Shown in pieces: positions 59,316 to 64,000 of a DNA stretch of 64,000 nucleotides. The position numbers and the translations under genes were made by a program. The stretch is taken from positions 1,178,001 through 1,242,000 of the forward strand of contig NZ_CP155619.1 of NCBI RefSeq assembly GCF_039697315.1. Reading direction: 5' to 3'. The DNA comes from Pseudomonas abietaniphila. GTDB taxonomy: Bacteria > Pseudomonadota > Gammaproteobacteria > Pseudomonadales > Pseudomonadaceae. Under the pieces are notes generated by a model, which saw only the letters and a program-made list of their open reading frames with translations, searched no databases and was not told where the DNA came from. How positions within the stretch are numbered: position 1 is the stretch's first letter; every line of letters begins with the position of its first letter.

Positions 59316-59623
59316 CAGGTGTCCTGATGGTCTTTGAGGACCTGGCCGCTGACCGCATCAAGTTCGACATCCCACTCGACGCCCTTGGCGTCTCGCAGTT
59401 CGACCTGATAAACATATTTGCCATATTCCTGTTCCAGCTCGGTATCGGTGACGGTCGCGTTCGGGTGTTTGGCGAGCGCCGCAGCATTGAGTTTCTCGAA
59501 AGACTGAATAGTACCTGCATCGCGCAGTTTGAGCGCTTCATCGGGGCCCAGATCCTTGGCCTGAGCGTAACCGGCGGTGACAGTGAGGGCGGTGGCGGCA
59601 AAAAAAGCAGTCAAAGTGTTCAT
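59315..59623 (-). CDS. exported PepSY-domain protein, first gene of the two-component operon
   Basis: 102 residues. Signal peptide MNTLTAFFAATALTVTAGYAQA, then a PepSY domain with ALKLRDAGTIQSFEKLNAAAL, EQEYGKYVYQVELRDAKGVEWDVELDAVSGQVLKD-type strands. It resembles the next protein and the two are probably a duplicated pair. The ATG at 59623 has GGAG nine bases upstream; the longer frame would read through the intergenic box. Operon order is pepSY1-pepSY2-regulator-kinase, all overlapping. Confidence 0.92.
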   Translation of the reverse strand: MNTLTAFFAATALTVTAGYAQAKDLGPDEALKLRDAGTIQSFEKLNAAALAKHPNATVTDTELEQEYGKYVYQVELRDAKGVEWDVELDAVSGQVLKDHQDT

Positions 59624-59678
59624 CAGTGAATCTCCGTTGTAGTCGTCATGTTTACGGGATTCACGATAACCAACCGAA

Positions 59679-59695
59679 CTTAATTGAAGCTTAAT
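59679..59695. promoter_or_regulatory. tandem PmrA/BqsR-type operator
   Basis: Plus strand: CTTAAT-TGAAG-CTTAAT, a perfect fit to the PmrA box (YTTAAK-N5-YTTAAK). Minus strand: TTAAG-CTTCAA-TTAAG, a perfect fit to the reported BqsR box (TTAAG-N6-TTAAG). It lies 56 bases before the first PepSY start and 88 before the divergent patatin gene, so it could control both. Confidence 0.8.
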
Positions 59696-59782
59696 CTTCT
59701 GGCTACATGCCATCACCCTGCTCCGGCTTCCCGATTGCCTGACAGGGGATATACTTCGCGCCTGTCCACTTTTGGAGTGCCC

Positions 59783-60865
59783 ATGAGCGCCGTCCACATC
59801 AAATCCCCCGCGCTGACGATCAAGGCCGGCCGACGCGCCATGGCGCGCATTCGCGAGCAGGGCCTGAAACCCGCCGATGTCGGGATCATCCCCGGCGCGG
59901 CGGGCGGTCCGAAGGCGCTGGGCATCCAAGGACTGGATCTGGCGTTATTTGGCGAATGGTTGCCTCGCTTCGAGCGCGAGCGTTCTCTGATTGGCGCATC
60001 GATTGGCTCGTGGCGGTTTGCGAGTGCGTGCCTGCCCGATCCGGTGGAAGGTCTGGAACGGCTGGGCAGGCTGTATAACGAGCAGAGCTTCGCCAAGGGC
60101 GTGACCATGGCAGAGGTCACGCAAAGTTGCGTGAAGATGCTCGACGACCTGTTGCAGGGGCGTGATGCCAGCGTGCTGAGCAATCCGCATTACCGCCTGA
60201 ACATCATGATCGTCAAAAGCCACGGGCTGCTGGCGCTGGACCATCGCGGCAGCCTGGGGCTCGGGCTCGGGTCGGTGATCGCCAACAACCTGATCGGGCG
60301 CGCGCGGCTGTCACGGCATTTCGAACGCTTGATCATGCACGACGCCCGCCTTGCCCCTCCGCTGTCGACGCTGACGGATTTTCCCTCCCGAAGCCTGCAC
60401 CTCAATGAGTCCAACCTGCGTCAGGCCTTGCTGGCCTCAGGCTCCATTCCAATGGTCATGCAAGGGGTGATGGACATCCCGGGCGTCGGTCCTGGCACGT
60501 TTCGCGATGGCGGACTGCTCGACTACCATCTGGACCTGCCTTACAGCGGCAGCGATATCGTGCTGTACCCGCACTTCACCGACAAAATCATTCCAGGCTG
60601 GTTCGACAAGACCCTGCCCTGGCGCCGGGGAGATCTGGGCCGGCTGCAGGACGTCGTGCTGTTGGCACCGTCTCGTGAATACCTGGCGACGCTGCCGTTC
60701 GGCAAGCTGCCGGACCGCAGCGATTTCAAGCGTTTCGTCGGCAAGGACAAAGAGCGTCAGGCGTACTGGCGGACGGCTATGGAAAACAGCCGACGCCTGG
60801 GCGATGAGTTCGTCGAGTTGGCGGACACGGGGCGACTGGCGGATCGGCTGGAAGTATTGGTTTGA
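59783..60865 (+). CDS. patatin-like phospholipase family protein
   Basis: 360 residues. Oxyanion glycine loop GAAGGPKALG (38-47), nucleophile S73 in G71-A-S-I-G75, and the catalytic Asp in the FRDGGLLDYH stretch (~238-247), i.e. the Ser-Asp dyad of patatins. It lacks a signal peptide and should be cytoplasmic or membrane-associated. Substrate unknown. GGAG precedes the ATG at 59783; the longer frame starts inside the operator. It is divergent from the PepSY/two-component operon and may share its regulation. Confidence 0.9.
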   Translation: MSAVHIKSPALTIKAGRRAMARIREQGLKPADVGIIPGAAGGPKALGIQGLDLALFGEWLPRFERERSLIGASIGSWRFASACLPDPVEGLERLGRLYNEQSFAKGVTMAEVTQSCVKMLDDLLQGRDASVLSNPHYRLNIMIVKSHGLLALDHRGSLGLGLGSVIANNLIGRARLSRHFERLIMHDARLAPPLSTLTDFPSRSLHLNESNLRQALLASGSIPMVMQGVMDIPGVGPGTFRDGGLLDYHLDLPYSGSDIVLYPHFTDKIIPGWFDKTLPWRRGDLGRLQDVVLLAPSREYLATLPFGKLPDRSDFKRFVGKDKERQAYWRTAMENSRRLGDEFVELADTGRLADRLEVLV

Positions 60866-60998
60866 TGCACGCGATTTAATGGAACGGGTTTAACCGAGCG
60901 GTCAGGTTCTGCCTGTTCCTTGCTAAAGCAATGCTGGTAAACTCGCCACCTGCATTTTTTCGCTCAGGCGATCGCCACTTTTCAAGGCTCTCAATACC

Positions 60999-61355
60999 GT
61001 GGAAATCTTCAAGGAATTTACGTTCGAATCGGCTCACCGTCTTCCTCACGTCCCGGAAGGCCACAAGTGCGGCCGTCTGCACGGTCACTCCTTCCGTGTA
61101 GCGATTTATCTGCAGGGCGAACCGGATCCGCATACCGGCTGGATTCGTGACTTTTCCGAGATCAAGACGATTTTCAAGCCGCTGTATGAGCGTCTGGACC
61201 ATAACTACCTGAACGACATTCCCGGTCTGGAAAACCCGACCAGTGAGGTGTTGGTGAAGTGGATCTGGAATGAGTTGAAGCCGTTGTTGCCTGAGTTGTC
61301 GGCGATCCGGATTCATGAGACGTGCACCAGCGGGTGTGTTTATCGCGGCGACTGA
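60999..61355 (+). CDS. queD: 6-carboxytetrahydropterin synthase QueD (GTG start)
   Basis: 118 residues, T-fold. Zinc ligands are the His of ESAHRL and the His pair of LHGHSF; the nucleophile cysteine is in HKCGRLHGH. The PTPS family end TCTSGCVY is present, with Glu in RIHETCTSG. It makes 6-carboxy-tetrahydropterin for queuosine. The start is GTG at 60999, since [16 protein letters not shown] is the family N-terminus. It is followed by a terminator. Confidence 0.95.
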   Translation: MEIFKEFTFESAHRLPHVPEGHKCGRLHGHSFRVAIYLQGEPDPHTGWIRDFSEIKTIFKPLYERLDHNYLNDIPGLENPTSEVLVKWIWNELKPLLPELSAIRIHETCTSGCVYRGD

Positions 61356-61373
61356 TGGGGCCGTGATCTATAG

Positions 61374-61401
61374 AAAAAGCCACCTCTGCGGTGGTTTTTT
61401 T
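61374..61401 (+). terminator. terminator after queD
   Basis: Stem CCACC/GGTGG (61380-61384 with 61390-61394), extended by A/T pairs and ending in seven Ts, starting 19 bases past the queD stop. Confidence 0.85.
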
Positions 61402-61947
61402 GTGGGCGGTATTGGCGTTAATAGCGGTGAGGTATTCGTTGTTGCGAGTGGCTCGGAGGGGTTTTGGCCTAACCGGTTTTCGGTCTTCGGAGGTGCGGGT
61501 TTTGGTGGGTATATCCGTTTCTGTAGGCGACACGAATTACGGTTCCGCTCTTACAGCGGGTCACTTTTGTAAAAAGCGACAAAAGTAACCAAAAACGCTT
61601 TGCTCCTGGTTGGGCCCGACTTCGTCGGGTTCCTTCACTCCGGCGACGCTCCGTGGGCCCGCCGCCATCGGCCATCCATGGCCGGGGGCGGCTCTCGCGG
61701 CATCCATGCCGCTCGGCCCACTCCGCGCCGCCTGCGTTCAGCCTGCACCCAAGTCGCGTTTTGTGGTGTCTGGACTGTCTCGGCATGAAAAGCAGATCAA
61801 AAGCGGAGCGCGCATGAGCTATTGGTCCAGAACTCGTGTCACGGGTCTGACACAAAACCTGTGGGAGTCAGCTTGCTGACTCACACATGAGAACCGTGAC
61901 CGATCATGCTGTGGATGATCGATCATCAAGCATCAACCGGACAGCCG
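61402..61947. other. 546-base gap with the second full dispersed-element copy
   Basis: No credible gene; the frames present translate repeat sequence. It carries the element at 61545-61776 and a short REP-derived piece GTGGGAGTCAGCTTGCTGAC (61862-61881). Confidence 0.75.
61545..61776 (+). repeat. dispersed intergenic element, full copy 2
   Basis: About 232 bases, nearly identical to 50083-50315 and in the same orientation, with the same leading hairpin (CCGCTCTTACAGCGG), the GGTCACTTTTG/CAAAAGTAACC inverted repeat and the conserved tail. The first ~80 bases diverge more than the last ~150. Confidence 0.85.
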
Positions 61948-62907
61948 TCAGAACCGATACGCCACGGCGAGGTTGGACACGACCGTTCTGCTGGACTGAG
62001 AACCGGCATCGCCGCCGTAGTAATCACGCTCACCGGTTACTGAATTCTTGACCAGGACACTGCCCTTCGCTTCAGCGTAAACCTGGTAATCAACGCCGGC
62101 CTTCAGCGACAGTTTCGGGTTGACGTCATAGGACACCGCCAACGCCAGGCTCTGCATCCGGCCGCTGTTGCCCTGATTGCCGATGAAGGTCAGGTCACGA
62201 AGGTGATGCTGATCGTAATCCCGCGCCTTCACCCACTGGCTGTATTTGAAACGGCTTTCAACCGTCCAGTCACGGTAGTGGTAGACACCGACCAGACCGA
62301 CATAGGGCGTTTCGTAGGACTGTTGATAGGTGATGCCCTTCAGACCCGCAGGGATGTCTCCGGCTTCATCGCGGTGCCCTCCCTCCGACGAATAGACGTA
62401 GCGACCGCCACGGGCCTGCCAGCCCAGTTCGTTGCGCTGATAACCCAGCATCACGCCGAGGGCCAGATCATCCCGTTTCAGCGCCCAGGCGGTCGCAGCG
62501 ACTTCCGCCTGCCAGGCCTTCTGCACGCGCGTGTCGGGGTGATCCGAGAAGTGCGTCCAGTTCTCGCCCTCCTCGCCCAGCCAGTCGTAATCCTGCAGGT
62601 GACCATCACCCTTGGCCACTTTGGTCCAGCCTTTCGCCTCAAGGGAGAGCCAGTCCAGCGGATGGTAGGTCAGGCCCAGATGCAAGGTCGGTACCTGCTT
62701 GAGGTCCCAATTCAGCTGGCTGACTTTCTGGCCATCGTAGATGTCATACACCTTCTCCTGCGCCTGCCCGTTCAACAGGCCCAAACCGAGACTGACTTCG
62801 ACGCCACCCAGCTGGAATCGCTGTTCATCCGTCGTGTGTGCGTGCGCAATCGCTTCCTGCCCCAACGTCGCGAGCCCCAGCAGCGCCAGCGTTTTCCGTA
62901 CCTTCAT
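61948..62907 (-). CDS. omptin family outer-membrane protease
   Basis: 319 residues: signal peptide to about residue 23 (MKVRKTLALLGLATLGQEAIAHA), then ~296 residues, the size of the mature ten-stranded omptin barrel (OmpT 297). Catalytic residues align: D106 and D108 (OmpT D83, D85) and D232 and H234 (D210, H212). The GGRYVYSSEGGHRD block and HPDT also match. S1-pocket E51 and D230 (OmpT E27, D208) are kept, so cleavage after basic residues is expected. LPS-contact positions differ: OmpT E136, R138 and R175 correspond to R158, E160 and S197. It ends TVVSNLAVAYRF with the aromatic C-terminus needed for outer-membrane insertion. The start at 62907 is preceded by AAAGGAG. Confidence 0.94.
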   Translation of the reverse strand: MKVRKTLALLGLATLGQEAIAHAHTTDEQRFQLGGVEVSLGLGLLNGQAQEKVYDIYDGQKVSQLNWDLKQVPTLHLGLTYHPLDWLSLEAKGWTKVAKGDGHLQDYDWLGEEGENWTHFSDHPDTRVQKAWQAEVAATAWALKRDDLALGVMLGYQRNELGWQARGGRYVYSSEGGHRDEAGDIPAGLKGITYQQSYETPYVGLVGVYHYRDWTVESRFKYSQWVKARDYDQHHLRDLTFIGNQGNSGRMQSLALAVSYDVNPKLSLKAGVDYQVYAEAKGSVLVKNSVTGERDYYGGDAGSQSSRTVVSNLAVAYRF

Positions 62908-63128
62908 CGACCATCCGCTCCTTTCATTCGAGGGTGCGCCGGGCGGCAACGCACCGCCACGGCAAGCGGCGAAAGGATGAACATCAAGGAAGGACATTTC
63001 TGCCAGCCCGATCCCAGGCAAGCGTGTGAAAACCAAACCTTCCGGAGGGGATGTTTCCTACAAGAAGTAATGGGATCTAGCGCGTGAGGTTATTCAAGCG
63101 CTACCGCCCACGATGCACGCCCACAAAA

Positions 63129-63158
63129 AAGGGCCGCCCGCTTGCACGGACGGCCCTT
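63129..63158 (-). terminator. terminator after pepN
   Basis: A 12-base stem with one G-T pair (63129-63140 with 63147-63158), six-base loop, followed on the minus strand by six Ts, 24 bases past the pepN stop. Confidence 0.88.
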
Positions 63159-63181
63159 CTATCAGCAGCAACCGACGTGAA

Positions 63182-64000
63182 TTACGCCAGGCTTTTGCTC
63201 ACCACCTCGTAGACGTCCGGCGACAGCTGACCAGAAGCGCGAATGCGCTCCAGCTCACCTTTCATCAACGCCTGACGGGCGCTGTCGTATTTGCGCCAGC
63301 GGGTCAGAGGCGCCAGTTGGCGCGAGGCGATTTGTGGATTGAAGCCGTTCAGCTCAATGACCAGGTCCGCCAGGAAGCGATAACCCGAACCGTCCGCCGC
63401 GTGGAAGTTGATCAGGTTCTGGCCAGCGAAGGCGCCGATCAGTGCACGCACCTTGTTCGGGTTCTTCAGGGTGAACGCCGGGTGTTGCATCAGGGCTTTC
63501 ACGCGGGCCAGGCCACCGGGCAGGGTGCTGCCGGCCTGAACGCTGAACCACTGATCCATGACCAACGCGTTGTCCTTGAAGTTCTCGGCGAACACCGCCA
63601 GCGCCTTGGCCTTCTCGTCTTCGAACGGGGAGTTGACCAGCACGGCCAGCGCGGTCAGGCGCTCGGTCATGTTGTCGGCGTTGTCGAACTGCTCGATGGC
63701 CGCCGTCAGTACTTCTGGTTTGCCGGTCAGCATCAGGTAAGACAGCGCAATGTTCTGCAGCGCGCGGCGAGCGAAGTGCTCGGACTCGGCGACGTACGCA
63801 GTCTTTTTCGACAGTTCGCGGTTGGTCTGGTAACGCTTCCACAGCGCATCGCTCAGGCTGCTGGCCAGTTGCTGACGCGCAAATTCGCGGGCGGCGTGGA
63901 TGGCATCGACGTCGGCCACTTCACTGATTTCGGTCAGGTAGGCTTCGCCTGGCAGCGACAGCATTTCGGCGACCATCGCCTGATCCAGGCTGTCGTCAGC
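63182..64000 (-). CDS. pepN: aminopeptidase N, C-terminal part (5' end outside window)
   Basis: The frame is open to the window edge, giving the last 272 residues of an M1 aminopeptidase. The visible part is the all-helical C-terminal superhelical domain of PepN (LTALAVLVNSPFEDEKAKALAVFAE, NPNKVRALIGAFAGQNLINFHAADGSGYRFL, LTRWRKYDSARQALMK); the HEXXH zinc site lies outside. PepN removes N-terminal residues from peptides in the cytoplasm. The identification rests on these C-terminal blocks, which are well conserved in the family. Confidence 0.95.
   Translation of the reverse strand, partial: ADDSLDQAMVAEMLSLPGEAYLTEISEVADVDAIHAAREFARQQLASSLSDALWKRYQTNRELSKKTAYVAESEHFARRALQNIALSYLMLTGKPEVLTAAIEQFDNADNMTERLTALAVLVNSPFEDEKAKALAVFAENFKDNALVMDQWFSVQAGSTLPGGLARVKALMQHPAFTLKNPNKVRALIGAFAGQNLINFHAADGSGYRFLADLVIELNGFNPQIASRQLAPLTRWRKYDSARQALMKGELERIRASGQLSPDVYEVVSKSLA

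Noticed and set aside
61469..61879. Frames over the second dispersed-element copy
   Set aside because: Repeat sequence; similar peptides arise from the other copies only because the DNA is repeated.

Overview
The window is a contiguous, gene-dense stretch of a gammaproteobacterial chromosome. Gene content and order identify it as Pseudomonas. The order tusDCBE - cysG - serS - crcB - rarA - lolA - ftsK - aat - bpt - infA - clpA - clpS - cspD - icd - idh - nudJ - mnmA - hflD - purB - aceA - nuoA-N - chemoreceptors - two-component system - queD is the order I know for this part of the genus. It is not P. aeruginosa itself: the isocitrate lyase is the short type (441 aa), no trxB lies between ftsK and aat, and the intergenic repeats are of the kind seen in the fluorescens/syringae side of the genus. 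I see no phage, plasmid, transposase, integrase or CRISPR array.

Layout. 1-4.1 kb: the end of a GT39-like membrane glycosyltransferase, a bile-acid:sodium-symporter-family protein, a degenerate-I-site diguanylate cyclase and two small unknown proteins. 4.1-8.6 kb: tRNA-Ser(UGA), yccA, then the tRNA sulfur-relay operon tusDCBE translationally coupled to a TrpD2/YbiB-like gene, then a glutathionyl-hydroquinone reductase. 8.7-16.2 kb, all on the minus strand: ftsK, lolA, rarA, crcB, serS, cysG. 16.7-21.8 kb: the N-degron pathway (aat, bpt, clpA, clpS) around infA and cspD. 21.9-26 kb: two unrelated NADP isocitrate dehydrogenases, transcribed divergently. 26.1-34.5 kb: nudJ, mnmA, hflD, purB, an RoxA-type ribosomal oxygenase, a GNAT, a secretin-N-domain-only periplasmic protein and aceA. 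35-50 kb: the complete 13-gene nuo operon (complex I, fused nuoCD). 50-57 kb: two chemoreceptors of different sensor type, a DUF6555-like small protein and an AI-2E-family transporter. 57-59.7 kb: a four-gene operon of two PepSY proteins, an OmpR-type regulator and its kinase. 59.8-64 kb: a patatin-like lipase, queD, an omptin outer-membrane protease and the 3' part of pepN.

How the genes work together. mnmA is the final acceptor of the sulfur delivered by tusBCDE, and queD feeds the queuosine pathway, so wobble-uridine thiolation and queuosine both appear. icd, idh and aceA control the isocitrate branch point between the TCA cycle and the glyoxylate shunt, and the NADH made feeds the adjacent complex I. 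aat and bpt mark proteins for the ClpS adaptor and the ClpA unfoldase.

Most of the window is conserved core genome. The parts that merit a second look are: (i) a perfect tandem half-site of the PmrA/BqsR type between the PepSY/two-component operon and the patatin gene; (ii) an omptin with all four catalytic residues but altered lipid-A-contact positions; (iii) a 37-base palindrome centred on a near-consensus Fur box upstream of nuoA; and (iv) several families of intergenic repeats, including a four-copy dispersed element, a 145-bp tandem duplication and a cluster of GTAGTGC motifs. I did not find a clearly undescribed multi-gene system. All calls come from reading the sequence and from remembered family features; no database search was run.
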